DNA of 64,000 nt from Parvibaculum sp. GTDB lineage: Bacteria; Pseudomonadota; Alphaproteobacteria; Parvibaculales; Parvibaculaceae. The DNA is taken from assembly GCA_002694985.1 (NCBI GenBank), contig NZNS01000006.1:140605-204604 (forward strand), in the 5' to 3' direction. Shown piece after piece: positions 8,940 through 17,809 of the stretch. The notes under the pieces were generated by a model. The model worked only from the letters and a program-made list of their open reading frames with translations. It had not been told where the DNA came from and ran no database searches. The position numbers and the translations under genes are program-made. The number at the start of each line of letters is the position of its first letter. Position 1 is the stretch's first letter.

Positions 8940-8954
8940 TTAACCCGCCATTAA
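8940..8954. promoter_or_regulatory. CtrA box upstream of fliO-fliP
   Basis: TTAACCCGCCATTAA is an exact TTAA-N7-TTAA match. It ends 68 bp before the fliO ATG, a suitable distance for a box at or near the -35 position. In Caulobacter, class II flagellar operons are activated by CtrA through such boxes. Confidence 0.65.
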
Positions 8955-9022
8955 GCCTGACGCGGCAAATTCTTCCCATTACGGACGGTCTTCGACCTTC
9001 CACTCTGGGGGTAAAATCCAAA

Positions 9023-9400
9023 ATGGACTTCTCGGAAATCTTCCGGTTTGTTGCAGCGCTTGCATTCATTCTCGGGTTGATCGGCGTCTGCGCGATTCTC
9101 GCGCGCCGCTTCGGCTTTGCGCCTGGCGCTTCTCCTGCTGGAGGCCAGCGCCGCCTTGGCATCGTCGAGGTGAAAGCAATCGACGCGAAGCATCGCCTGC
9201 TGTTGATCCGCCGCGACGGCAAGGAACATCTGATCCTGACCGGCGGCGAAACCCCGTTGCTGATCGAGAGCAGTATCGACGCGCCCGCGCCTGCCGAAGT
9301 CGAACAGCCCGCTCAGCCCGTTCCCGCTCAATACGCGCTGCCGGGCCATGTGGTCCAGTTCCAGCGCATCGTGGATTTCATCAAGGAGCGCCGCGCGTGA
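9023..9400 (+). CDS. fliO: Flagellar export apparatus protein FliO
   Basis: A 125-residue FliO with one N-terminal membrane segment (residues about 6-26) and a short cytoplasmic domain with the typical LGIVEVKAIDAKHRLLLIRRDGKEHLILTGG pattern. FliO is a small assembly factor for FliP in the export gate. Its stop overlaps the GTG start of fliP by 4 bp. A CtrA-like box lies at 8940-8954. Confidence 0.9.
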   Translation: MDFSEIFRFVAALAFILGLIGVCAILARRFGFAPGASPAGGQRRLGIVEVKAIDAKHRLLLIRRDGKEHLILTGGETPLLIESSIDAPAPAEVEQPAQPVPAQYALPGHVVQFQRIVDFIKERRA

Positions 9401-10179
9401 TTGCCCTCTTTCAGAAAACGCTCGCTTCGCTGAAAGCGGCCCGCCTCTCGCGCCTCGCCGGCATTCTCGGCCTTGTGGCATTGAGCTTCGCCTTCGCGCA
9501 TCCGGCATCCGCCGAGTCGATCCAGGTAGACCTGTCTGACGGCCTCGGCCTTACCGACCATGTCGTCCAGATCGTCGCGCTCGTCACCGTACTGAGTCTC
9601 GCGCCGTCGATCCTCATCATGGTGACATCCTTCGTTCGTATCATCGTGGTGCTGGGCCTGCTCCGCACCGCGCTTGGCATGCAGCAATCGCCGCCCAACG
9701 CCGTTCTGGTCAGCCTCGCGCTTTTCCTCACGGCCTTCGTCATGACGCCAACCTTTACCGCAGCCTATGATGATGGCATCGAACCGCTGATGAACCAGCA
9801 GATCGAAACGGGCGAGGCCTTTGACCGCGCCAGTGTTCCCTTCAAGACTTTCATGCTGAAGCAGGTTCGCAAGGAAGACCTGAAGCTCTTTATCGATCTT
9901 TCCGACACGCCCGAGCCCGAACAAGCCGAGGACATCGGCCTTCAGGTTCTTGTTCCCGCCTTCATGATCAGCGAATTGCGCCGCGCTTTCGAGATCGGCT
10001 TTCTCGTCTTCCTGCCCTTCATCGTGATCGACATGGTCGTCGCTTCCGTTCTCATGTCGATGGGCATGATGATGCTGCCGCCGATCATCATCTCGCTACC
10101 CTTCAAGCTGATCTTCTTCGTGCTTGTGGATGGCTGGTCGCTGATTGCGGGAAGTCTGGTGCAGAGCTTCGGCACCTGA
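9397..10179 (+). CDS. fliP: Flagellar export apparatus protein FliP
   Basis: A 260-residue FliP starting at GTG 9397, overlapping the fliO stop. An N-terminal signal sequence is visible (SFAFAHPASA), then the family motifs SFVRIIVVLGLLRTALGMQQSPPNAVLVSLALFLTAFVM and the C-terminal LPFIVIDMVVASVLMSMGMMMLPP. FliP forms the pentameric core of the flagellar type III export gate. It is the last gene of a two-gene plus-strand operon and converges on the TPR gene at 10201. Confidence 0.97.
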   Translation: MIALFQKTLASLKAARLSRLAGILGLVALSFAFAHPASAESIQVDLSDGLGLTDHVVQIVALVTVLSLAPSILIMVTSFVRIIVVLGLLRTALGMQQSPPNAVLVSLALFLTAFVMTPTFTAAYDDGIEPLMNQQIETGEAFDRASVPFKTFMLKQVRKEDLKLFIDLSDTPEPEQAEDIGLQVLVPAFMISELRRAFEIGFLVFLPFIVIDMVVASVLMSMGMMMLPPIIISLPFKLIFFVLVDGWSLIAGSLVQSFGT

Positions 10180-10200
10180 GGGAAAGAGGATCGAAGACGC

Positions 10201-13200
10201 TCAGTTGAGCGCCGTAACCTCATCGGGCTTCAACGAGGAGAGAAACCGGTCGAGCGTATCGATGGAAGCGATGCGGCTCGTCATCTCCCGAAAGGCGACG
10301 CCCTGCTCCACGATCGGTTCGGAGACCACCGCAAAGGCGCTTGCGTCGGGGCTCTTGCTCATGGCCTCTCCGAATTTCGCCCGGAGCCTTGAGAGCCCTT
10401 CTTCGTCGCCAGCCAGCGAGTAGGCGATGGCACCGCGCATGACGAGGAGCCTTGTTTCCTCGTTGAGCGTTCCATCCTGCTTCCAGCTTTGCCCGAGCAG
10501 GGCTTCCGTGGCGGCGCCCGCCTCCGGCCAGCGCCCTGCATCCCAAAGCACATCCGCTCGCAGCTTTGCCGAAAGTGCATCCTTGCGTTCCGACAACAGA
10601 TCCAATGCGTTGTCATACTGCTTGCTGTCCGCAAGTGCACGAGCCTCAAGCATCAAGCGCCGGGTCGCAAGCTCCTCCGGCAGCAGGTTCTGCTTCGTCG
10701 CACGCAATGCGGCGAGCGCATTCTCGGGCTTCTGGTCGATCAGGTAGATCGCCGCAAGACGCGCCGCGACCTGGGCCTTGGCGACACCGCCATGAAGACG
10801 GTTCGCAACCTGATAGTCGAGCAGCTGCTCGGCTTGCGTCAGCAGGTCGACTTCCACAAGGCGCTCCGCGAGTTTGCGGATCATCTCGTCGCCCTTGCTC
10901 CCGATCGGCGTCAGTTCCTTGAAACGGTCGAAGAAGGCAAGCGCCTGCACCGGCTCCATCTTGTCCACGGCCTCGCCAAGGAAATAATCCGCGAAGATAC
11001 TGGACATGCGCACGTTCATCCGATGCGCTTCCTCGCTGTCGGGATAATTGGTGCTTGCCGTACGCATCTGTTTCAGCGCCTCGCCGATCTCGCCCCGGTC
11101 GAGGCGGAATTTCGCCAGCTCCGTCAGGATTTCGAGTTCGAGATTGTCCCCGCGCCATGCATAACGCAGGCTTTCGAGTTCCTTCGCGAAGGCTTCCTTG
11201 CTGATCTCGCCACGCTTGAGCAGCAGCTTCGCCTTGCCGAAGCGCGCACGGGCCGTGACCGGCGGATAATTCGTCGCGATGGCCACATCATAGCGTGCCA
11301 GCGCATCCTCGCCACCCTTCTGCGCATCGTTCATCATCGCGCGCACCAGCAAAATCTGGGCTTTCGCCTTCGCGCTGCCCGGAGCCGCAGGAAAACCGGC
11401 CGCATAAGTCTCGGCCGCGATGATATCGCCGCCCTTGAGCGCCGCCTCCGCCGCCTTGGCCCGGAACCTTGTGCGCAGATCGTCGTCGAATGCATCGAGG
11501 ATTGCGCCCGCCAGACCGAATTGTTCGCGCGCCACTTCCCAGTGGCCGAGTTCCGCCCGCGCAAGTCCGCGCCAGGCCGCCGCATGCGGCGCATTGTCGA
11601 GACCGTTCGCGGAAAGATCCGCTATCGCCTCCACATAACGCCCGCTCAACACCCCCGCCACGCCCTTGGCAGCGCGAAAGGCAGGATCGATGTGGAAACG
11701 CCGGTTCGCCTCAAGCGCACCGTCGAAAGCAGCAAGCGCCTCCGGCGCAAGCCCGTAACCGAGCAGGAAGCGGCCATAGGCAAAGCGCAACTCACCAAGC
11801 TCCCGCGTCCGCGCATTGGCCAGCCGCGCGAGATAATATTGCCGCCGTTCGGTGAAATTATCGCCCGGCGCCTCGCGCCACTCCGCAAAATGCATTTCCG
11901 CCGGTGCCTTCACCGCCGCCACCGAAACGCCTTTCGCCGCCGGCGCCTCGTAATCCGCGCCATGGGCCGACAGCGCGAGCCCGTCCCGCCGCGTCACGAT
12001 CACATTATCCGGGGCCGCCGCAACGTTGAGGTCGTCCGCGACCGGCACGATGGCGACACCCTGCGCCGTCTGCAAAGCCTGGAACTCGACGAAATTGCGG
12101 GGCGTCTGCACGGACTGAACGGGGCCACGGGCCGTTGCCACGATAATCTCGTCGCCGACCAGCTTGTCCCTCATCTTCAATATCTTGCGCGTGCCCTTGA
12201 GGTCGAGAGCAACGCTGCCGCGCCCGTCTTCGCGCCAGCTTCGCGAGAGCGAAACGGGCCGTCCCGTCGTCGTCAGTGTCTCACCGGCTGAAATCCGCCA
12301 CGACGCGCCCTCTTCCACCGCGCCGATCAGCGCCTTGTCGCGCAACGGCAGCACCAGCGCCGTCCCGTTCTCGAGGGACTGAACCTCGGGTACACCGAAA
12401 GGCCCGAGCTTTTCGGGCGTCACTTCCGCAATATCGAGCGGCAACACGGCGTCAAACACGATCCAGAGCCTGCCTGCCCTCTCGAAGACCGCAGCCCCCA
12501 CAGGCTCCGGCCAATCGACGAGAATGTCGGTCCCGCTCCGGCCCGGCACGAGATGCACCACCGCCTTGCCTTCCGGCCTGGTCCCTTGCGGCAGCGGATT
12601 GGTCGCAATGTGCGGTTCCGCCGCCTCGGCCTTTGCATCGCCCGGCAGTTCGTCATGCCCGGCTTCTGCCGTCTGCACAGCGTCTGGCACAATATTCTTC
12701 GGCCCATGCTGCCCCTGCGTTCCCGGCGTCTCCCGCGTCTCCTGCACCGCCTCCGGCTCCGGCACCGCCGGAGTGTCTGTTTCCGCCGCTGCGGGCGGCA
12801 CGCTGCCAGCCGTGGGCTTGAGGTCCAGAACGATGCTCAGATCTTCACGGAAATCGTTCACGGAGACGCCCGGCTTGAGCGTCAGCACGACCGCCAGCCG
12901 CCCGTCATGTTCGACCGCACTGGCATGAGAAAGATAGGGCGGCGGATCGACACGCAGCGGCGAGAGGTCGACCTTCGCCGTCCGGTCGAAGGTAATCGTG
13001 GCCAGCCCCTGCCGCTCGACGAATGAATAAAGGACCGGCTGGTTCCAGTCGAACACGAGGCGCGTCATGCCCGCACGCGAGGCCACCCGCACATCGAGCG
13101 TCGGCTTTTCTTCCTTCGGTTCCTGAATGCCTTGCGCCTTGGCGGCAAGCTCCGCTTCCTCCGCAGCCCGCCTCTTTTCCCTGGCTGCATTGATCCGCGC

Positions 13201-13587
13201 CAGCACCTCGGCAGGCAACGCCGGCGGCTTGCCCGTCCAGTCCGGCGGCAGAAGGTCGACGTAAAGTGAATTTTCGGCCTGTTTCGTGTCGAGCCAGAAA
13301 TCGGTCGTCAGCGCAAACCGGATCGTGCCCTTGTCCTCGTCCCGGCGCGCCATCGCGATGTAGCGCGGCATCTGGCGAACAAAGCCGTCTGTATCTGCGT
13401 TGACGGCTTTATCGAAGTCGAGAACAAGGATGCCCGCATTGATCGAGGCGCGGTAGCCGGGAACGCCATCGGGGAAGGTAAAGACCATCCGGCCATAGCC
13501 GTCCTGTTCGCTCAGCGACAGCTTCACGTTCTCCGCTGCGCGCGCCGCCGTCGCAAGCACGACAAGCAGGAACAGGCAGGCGAACAT
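10201..13587 (-). CDS. Large secreted TPR-repeat protein in the flagellar cluster
   Basis: About 1128 residues from ATG 13587. It begins with a signal peptide (FACLFLLVVLATAARA) and then beta-rich AMIN-like repeats (KLSLSEQDGYGRMVFTFPD; TRLVFDWNQPVLYSF). A Pro/Glu-rich linker lies near 290-400, and the C-terminal half is a long run of TPR-like helices (about residues 600-1100). The frame is open to an ATG at 13704, but a CtrA-like box at 13728-13742 would then sit only 24 bp from the start, so an internal start is preferred; a TTG at 13620 is also possible. A periplasmic scaffold linked to motility is inferred from location. Confidence 0.75.
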   Translation of the reverse strand: MFACLFLLVVLATAARAAENVKLSLSEQDGYGRMVFTFPDGVPGYRASINAGILVLDFDKAVNADTDGFVRQMPRYIAMARRDEDKGTIRFALTTDFWLDTKQAENSLYVDLLPPDWTGKPPALPAEVLARINAAREKRRAAEEAELAAKAQGIQEPKEEKPTLDVRVASRAGMTRLVFDWNQPVLYSFVERQGLATITFDRTAKVDLSPLRVDPPPYLSHASAVEHDGRLAVVLTLKPGVSVNDFREDLSIVLDLKPTAGSVPPAAAETDTPAVPEPEAVQETRETPGTQGQHGPKNIVPDAVQTAEAGHDELPGDAKAEAAEPHIATNPLPQGTRPEGKAVVHLVPGRSGTDILVDWPEPVGAAVFERAGRLWIVFDAVLPLDIAEVTPEKLGPFGVPEVQSLENGTALVLPLRDKALIGAVEEGASWRISAGETLTTTGRPVSLSRSWREDGRGSVALDLKGTRKILKMRDKLVGDEIIVATARGPVQSVQTPRNFVEFQALQTAQGVAIVPVADDLNVAAAPDNVIVTRRDGLALSAHGADYEAPAAKGVSVAAVKAPAEMHFAEWREAPGDNFTERRQYYLARLANARTRELGELRFAYGRFLLGYGLAPEALAAFDGALEANRRFHIDPAFRAAKGVAGVLSGRYVEAIADLSANGLDNAPHAAAWRGLARAELGHWEVAREQFGLAGAILDAFDDDLRTRFRAKAAEAALKGGDIIAAETYAAGFPAAPGSAKAKAQILLVRAMMNDAQKGGEDALARYDVAIATNYPPVTARARFGKAKLLLKRGEISKEAFAKELESLRYAWRGDNLELEILTELAKFRLDRGEIGEALKQMRTASTNYPDSEEAHRMNVRMSSIFADYFLGEAVDKMEPVQALAFFDRFKELTPIGSKGDEMIRKLAERLVEVDLLTQAEQLLDYQVANRLHGGVAKAQVAARLAAIYLIDQKPENALAALRATKQNLLPEELATRRLMLEARALADSKQYDNALDLLSERKDALSAKLRADVLWDAGRWPEAGAATEALLGQSWKQDGTLNEETRLLVMRGAIAYSLAGDEEGLSRLRAKFGEAMSKSPDASAFAVVSEPIVEQGVAFREMTSRIASIDTLDRFLSSLKPDEVTALN

Positions 13588-13727
13588 CCCGAATGCGTGA
13601 AAACGCAGGTCGGTCCCCTTCAATCGTGCGGAATTTCGGTGAGATCGGTACACGCCGCTGCGCCCCAAAAGCTTCTGCCCAAAACCAGCGGCTTCCTGCC
13701 GCATCCGCGCAGTTTAGGTGCCGCCGG

Positions 13728-13742
13728 TTAAGTGGGACTTAA
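13728..13742. promoter_or_regulatory. CtrA box upstream of the large TPR gene
   Basis: TTAAGTGGGACTTAA is an exact TTAA-N7-TTAA match. It lies between the motE-like gene stop (13776) and the large TPR gene (start 13587), both on the minus strand, so it most plausibly drives the TPR gene as a separate class II unit. Confidence 0.6.
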
Positions 13743-13775
13743 GGGTCAAGGTGCCGAAGCGCCGATTTTCGGGCT

Positions 13776-14552
13776 TTAGCTGGCTTTTTCGCTGGGGTGG
13801 AGCGTTGCAGGCGGTGTCTTCGCGCCATTTTTCGTCGAGCTGCCGCGAATGTCCGAAAGCCGGTCGCCGGTCGCCAGTTCGACGGTGAGATCCTGTGCCA
13901 CGACAGGGTCCATCGCGGCCAGCACCGCCGCCATCTTTCGCGGCTGCATCCGGGTTACGACATCAAGCAGCACACCCATGTCGAGACGCTCGAAAATACG
14001 CGCGGCGTCCTTCGGCTTCATAGTCTCGTACATGGAGACGAGCCCGGCAATCCGCTCCTCATTCGCCTCGTCTTCCGCGCCGATCCGTTCATTGATCCGC
14101 GCTTCGATCTCCTTCAGCTCGGCCACCCGTTTCTCGACGCGCTTTTCGGCGGCGGCAAGCAGTTGCGCGCGTGTATCGAGTTCCTGTGTGCGCGCATCGA
14201 GTTCCTTGCGCCGTTCTGCAAGGCTCTGGAGCACGGTGCGCTCGGACTTGCTGAATTCGGGTTCCGCTTGCGCGGCAGGCATGACCGGGGCGGATGCCTC
14301 TATGCCTTCCTCGCTGGCCTCGGCGTCGTCATGCGTCGCCGCTTCCCCGCCAGCATGGTCTTCGTTTTTGCCACTTTCGGGCGCCGCCATCTGCTCCGCG
14401 CTCTCTTCTTTCGGGGCGCTTGCCTGCGCGACCGAAACCGCCGAGATCGTCGCGCTGCCCTCGCCGCCCGTTGCAATATCGGCGAGCTTCAGCACCAGCA
14501 GCAGCGAAGCGCAAAGAATGACGGTAGGAAGAAGGCGAAGACGGTCGAGCAT
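13776..14552 (-). CDS. MotE-like periplasmic motility protein (MgtE N-domain)
   Basis: A 258-residue protein with one N-terminal membrane segment (residues about 7-27), an Ala/Glu-rich linker, a coiled coil at about 105-165 and a C-terminal MgtE-intracellular-N-like helical domain (LVSMYETMKPKDAARIFERLDMGVLLDVVTRMQPRKMAAVLAAMDP). This order matches MotE of rhizobia, a periplasmic chaperone for MotC and stator function. It is last in the fliL-fliM-DUF6468-motE series. Family call is good; the exact role here is inferred. Confidence 0.75.
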   Translation of the reverse strand: MLDRLRLLPTVILCASLLLVLKLADIATGGEGSATISAVSVAQASAPKEESAEQMAAPESGKNEDHAGGEAATHDDAEASEEGIEASAPVMPAAQAEPEFSKSERTVLQSLAERRKELDARTQELDTRAQLLAAAEKRVEKRVAELKEIEARINERIGAEDEANEERIAGLVSMYETMKPKDAARIFERLDMGVLLDVVTRMQPRKMAAVLAAMDPVVAQDLTVELATGDRLSDIRGSSTKNGAKTPPATLHPSEKAS

Positions 14553-14573
14553 GATGTGCCTGTAAGATGAAAC

Positions 14574-15044
14574 TCAGCGCGCTTTCTTCAGCGCCTCGAG
14601 AAGCTGGTTCGCGGCGCGTGCCGCAACAGCCGCATCGCGGCCTGAAGGTTTCGGCACAATGCCGTTACGCGGACCGGCAGCCGGTTGCGGCGTCGGTGCG
14701 GGTCGCTCCGCCGCAGTGGCGATGCGCCCGATCCGTTCGGCGATCCGCTCGCCGGAATCGACCATGAGCGAGAGATCGTCCGCGAGTGCGCGCGCTTCGT
14801 TCACGCGGCCCTCAAGTTCCTGGCCCGTTGCTGCGCTCGCCTGCTTCAGCGCATCGATGGCGGAAACGGCACGCGTTGTCGCCGCGTTGAGTTCACCCAC
14901 AAGTTCGCGCAGCCCGTCCTGGCCGGAGCGCATGGCGCGCAGCCTGCGGTCCAGCATCGCGCAATAGGTGATGGTCGCGCCCAGAAAGACGCAAACGATA
15001 ACTTCGAGAAGAATACTGATCGGCAGTCCGGAAAGAACCGTCAT
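14574..15044 (-). CDS. DUF6468 flagellar-operon protein
   Basis: A 156-residue protein with one N-terminal membrane segment (ISILLEVIVCVFLGATITYCAM) and then a helical domain with the conserved DRRLRAMRSGQDGLRELVGELNAAT pattern of DUF6468. Its ATG overlaps the fliM stop by 4 bp, so the two are translationally coupled. Proteins of this family recur next to fliL and fliM in alphaproteobacteria. Molecular function is unknown. Confidence 0.75.
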   Translation of the reverse strand: MTVLSGLPISILLEVIVCVFLGATITYCAMLDRRLRAMRSGQDGLRELVGELNAATTRAVSAIDALKQASAATGQELEGRVNEARALADDLSLMVDSGERIAERIGRIATAAERPAPTPQPAAGPRNGIVPKPSGRDAAVAARAANQLLEALKKAR

Positions 15045-16150
15045 GTGTCGGATCCTTCAATCTTGAGTTCGGATTTAACGTCGGCGGCGCGGGGCGCTTC
15101 CGCCGAAGAGGCAATGATGCCGCGCTGGGTATGCTTGATGGCTTGCTCGACACGCACCGCGACATGGTTGCCGACGCGGCCCATCCGGCCCCGTCCGAGC
15201 TTCACGCCGCCGCAGCGCAGATCAATGTCACCATCCGGTCCATTATTGAGCATCAGCGTCTGGCCGACCTCGAATTCCATGACGTCGCGCAGCGTCAGCA
15301 TCTGCTCGTCCAGCACCGCTTCGAGCGGCACCCGCGTGGACCATAGTTCGGTGGCGAGATGGCTTTCCCAGATCGAATCCCGTCCGAACTTTTCACCCAT
15401 GAACATCTGCAGCAAGAGTTCGCGGATCGGCTCGAGTGTCGCATAAGGCAGCATCATTTCGATGCGGCCGCCGCGATCTTCCATGTCCACACGCAGCTTC
15501 ACGAGGATCGCTGCATTGGCAGGCCGCGCAATGGCCGCGAAGCGCGGATTGGTCTCCATCCGGTCGAGATCGAGCGTGACCGGCGACAGCGGTTCGAAAG
15601 CCGCCTGCACATCCTGCAACACGACTTCGATCATGCGCTGGACGAGATTGAGTTCGATAGTCGTATAGGGTCGCCCCTCGATGCGCATGGCTGCCGTGCC
15701 GCGACGTCCGCCAAGCAGCACATCGACAATCGAATAGATCAGGTTCGAGTCGACCGTGAACATGCCGTAATTGTCCCACTGCTTCGCGCGGAAGACCGCG
15801 AGAATGGCCGGCAGGGGAATGGAATTGAGATAATCGCCGAAGCGGATCGACGACACGTTGTCGAGCGACACTTCAACATTGTCGGAGGTGAAATTGCGCA
15901 GCGATACCGTCATCAGACGCACGAGGCGGTCGAAAACGATTTCAAGCATCGGCAGGCGCTCGTAGGAAACGAGCGCGGAATTCACGATGGCGTCGATCCC
16001 GTTCCGCTCGGGCACGACCTCTTCACCCACTTCAAAACCGAGCAGGCTGTCGATTTCGTCCTGGTTTAGCACCCGCTCGGGTGCGTTCGCTGCGGCATCG
16101 GCGGCAGCGGCCAGTGTATCTTGTTCTTCCAGGCTGTCGCTTGCGGCCAT
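15041..16150 (-). CDS. fliM: Flagellar motor switch protein FliM
   Basis: A 369-residue C-ring protein. The N-terminal region carries a short LNQDEIDSLLGF motif (residues about 33-44), the CheY-P/FliN docking type. The middle domain has the conserved YERLPMLEIVFDRLVRLMTVSLRNFTSDNVEVSL pattern, and the C-terminal SpoA/FliN-like domain follows. FliM connects CheY signalling to rotor direction. It lies between fliL (23-bp gap) and the DUF6468 gene (4-bp overlap). Confidence 0.96.
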   Translation of the reverse strand: MAASDSLEEQDTLAAAADAAANAPERVLNQDEIDSLLGFEVGEEVVPERNGIDAIVNSALVSYERLPMLEIVFDRLVRLMTVSLRNFTSDNVEVSLDNVSSIRFGDYLNSIPLPAILAVFRAKQWDNYGMFTVDSNLIYSIVDVLLGGRRGTAAMRIEGRPYTTIELNLVQRMIEVVLQDVQAAFEPLSPVTLDLDRMETNPRFAAIARPANAAILVKLRVDMEDRGGRIEMMLPYATLEPIRELLLQMFMGEKFGRDSIWESHLATELWSTRVPLEAVLDEQMLTLRDVMEFEVGQTLMLNNGPDGDIDLRCGGVKLGRGRMGRVGNHVAVRVEQAIKHTQRGIIASSAEAPRAADVKSELKIEGSDT

Positions 16151-16173
16151 ATCGGAATTCTTCCCGCTGACTT

Positions 16174-16677
16174 CTACTGAACGATGATTTCCTTGAAGAG
16201 CACGTCGCTGATGACGGGCTCTTGCATGGCAATATTGAGGCGGCGTAGCAGCTCTTCCTTGAGGTAGAGCATGCCCTTCGATCCCTCCAGGTCTTCGGGA
16301 CGCAGCTCGCGCAGAAAGGTCTGGAAACCGTCCAGCACACGCGGCATCTCCAGTTCGAGTGCGGCCACGGATTCCTTGTCCTTCACCTGCAACGCGACGC
16401 GCATCTTGAGATAATGCTGCGGCGGCGGACCGGAGAGGTTCACGAGGAAATCGGGCAAGTCGTAGAAAACGGGATCGGCTTTGACCTCAGCCACCGCTTC
16501 CTCTTCTTCATGTCCGCCCAGAATACCGGACATGTAGACGCCCGCGCCCGCACCGATCAGGAGCAGCACGGGCAGAACGATGTAGAGAACAAGCACCTTG
16601 CCCGCGAGCTTCTTCTTGCCCGGTGCCGGTGCGGCGCTCCCTGCGTCTTCTGAACTATCGGCGTCGATTGCAGCCAT
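16174..16677 (-). CDS. fliL: Flagellar basal body-associated protein FliL
   Basis: A 167-residue single-pass membrane protein with a cytoplasmic N-tail, one helix (KVLVLYIVLPVLLLIGAGAGVYM) and a periplasmic FliL domain (FYDLPDFLVNLSGPPPQHYLKMRVALQVKD). FliL forms rings around the stator and supports torque. It is the first gene of the minus-strand operon fliL-fliM-DUF6468-motE. Confidence 0.95.
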   Translation of the reverse strand: MAAIDADSSEDAGSAAPAPGKKKLAGKVLVLYIVLPVLLLIGAGAGVYMSGILGGHEEEEAVAEVKADPVFYDLPDFLVNLSGPPPQHYLKMRVALQVKDKESVAALELEMPRVLDGFQTFLRELRPEDLEGSKGMLYLKEELLRRLNIAMQEPVISDVLFKEIIVQ

Positions 16678-16880
16678 CTTGATAACCGCCCCACCATCGA
16701 AAAAATTCTGCCGGGCAGCATCTCGTCTGCATCCGGCTTCTCACAACCGGATGCTCGCCGACTTTGGTTAACGAAGCGTTCTCGGTTGCACGCCGGAGAC
16801 AGAGTTTCTCTCTAGACTCCGCACATCGGGTTTCGCACATGGGCGTTCGCAGGCGTTCGCACCCCTCGGCCTGCCCCAGG

Positions 16881-16897
16881 CGGCAGAAACTGCCCGG
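16881..16897. promoter_or_regulatory. ftr-like palindrome upstream of flgF promoter
   Basis: CGGCAGAAACTGCCCGG is a near-palindrome resembling the FlbD-binding ftr element of Caulobacter. It lies 73 bp upstream of the sigma-54 promoter at 16971. Very similar elements lie at 21793, 25713 and 36090, each upstream of a sigma-54 promoter. Confidence 0.55.
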
Positions 16898-16970
16898 TAA
16901 AGCCTGCCCGAACCGCTCCCCTGGACGAGCTGCGTTCAACCAACCCATTGATTTATTTCAGCTTTTCAAT

Positions 16971-16986
16971 TGGCACAGGCCCTGCA
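16971..16986 (+). promoter_or_regulatory. Sigma-54 (-24/-12) promoter of flgF-flgG-flgA-flgH
   Basis: TGGCACAGGCCCTGCA has the GG-N10-GC spacing and a near-consensus -24 element (TGGCAC). The expected transcription start is about 44 bp before the flgF ATG at 17042. This supports class III control of the operon. Confidence 0.75.
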
Positions 16987-17041
16987 CATGTTCGGGCGGC
17001 GTGAACCCGCGCCGAACGACAAGAGAACCGCCGGACCCGAC

Positions 17042-17773
17042 ATGGAAAACGCACTGCTCATAGGTCTCTCGCGCCAGATGGCGATGACGCGCGAAATGGC
17101 GACCATCGCGAACAATCTCGCGAACATGAACACCACTGCCTACAAGTCGGAAGCGATGCTCTTCGAGCAATACCTGATGCCCGACGCTTCCGAGGACAGC
17201 AAGGACAAGCAGATTACCTTCGTCCAGGACTTCGGCCAGCATCGCAACATGCGCGATGGCGCGATCCAGACGACGGCCAATCCCCTCGACGTCGCCATTG
17301 CCGGCGAGGGCTTCTTCCGTGTGCAGGCGGAAACAGGCGTCCTCTACACGCGCAACGGCCACTTCAACCTCGATGCCGAGGGCCAGCTCGTCACCTCGAC
17401 CGGCGCCCCCGTTCTCACCGATGCAGGCACGCCCATCCGCTTCGCCGAGGACGAGACCGGCATCACCATCGCCAGCGACGGCACGATCTCCACCGATCAG
17501 GGCCAGCGCGGCAAGCTCGCCATTGTCAGCTTCGAAAACCCGCAGGCCATGCTCAATGTCGGCAACACAATGCTCGACACGGATCAGCCCGAAATCGCCG
17601 TCGAAAACACCCGCCTCGTGCAGGGCGCCCTCGAAGGCTCGAACGTGCAGCCCATCGTCGAGATGACGAACATGATCGAGGTCTCGCGCTCCTATGCGAG
17701 CGCCCAGAAGCTCATAGACCAGGCCGACCAGATGCGTCGCCAGGCCATTCAGGAACTCGGAACCGCGGCCTAA
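17042..17773 (+). CDS. flgF: Flagellar proximal rod protein FlgF
   Basis: A 243-residue rod protein. ATG 17042 is chosen because it begins the conserved rod signature (MENALLIGLSRQ, then IANNLANMNTTAYKSE) and lies just after the sigma-54 promoter; the frame extends back to 16970, but that would overlap the promoter. The C-terminal helix VQPIVEMTNMIEVSRSYASAQKLI is typical of FlgF/FlgG. It heads the operon flgF-flgG-flgA-flgH. Confidence 0.95.
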   Translation: MENALLIGLSRQMAMTREMATIANNLANMNTTAYKSEAMLFEQYLMPDASEDSKDKQITFVQDFGQHRNMRDGAIQTTANPLDVAIAGEGFFRVQAETGVLYTRNGHFNLDAEGQLVTSTGAPVLTDAGTPIRFAEDETGITIASDGTISTDQGQRGKLAIVSFENPQAMLNVGNTMLDTDQPEIAVENTRLVQGALEGSNVQPIVEMTNMIEVSRSYASAQKLIDQADQMRRQAIQELGTAA

Positions 17774-17809
17774 GGCCCGTTCCGCCTACGCAAGCAAGGA
17801 AGAAAGTCC

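Noticed and set aside
10489..12291. A 600-residue open frame on the plus strand inside the large TPR gene
   Set aside because: Arg/His-rich shadow of the TPR gene, without domain, RBS or promoter.
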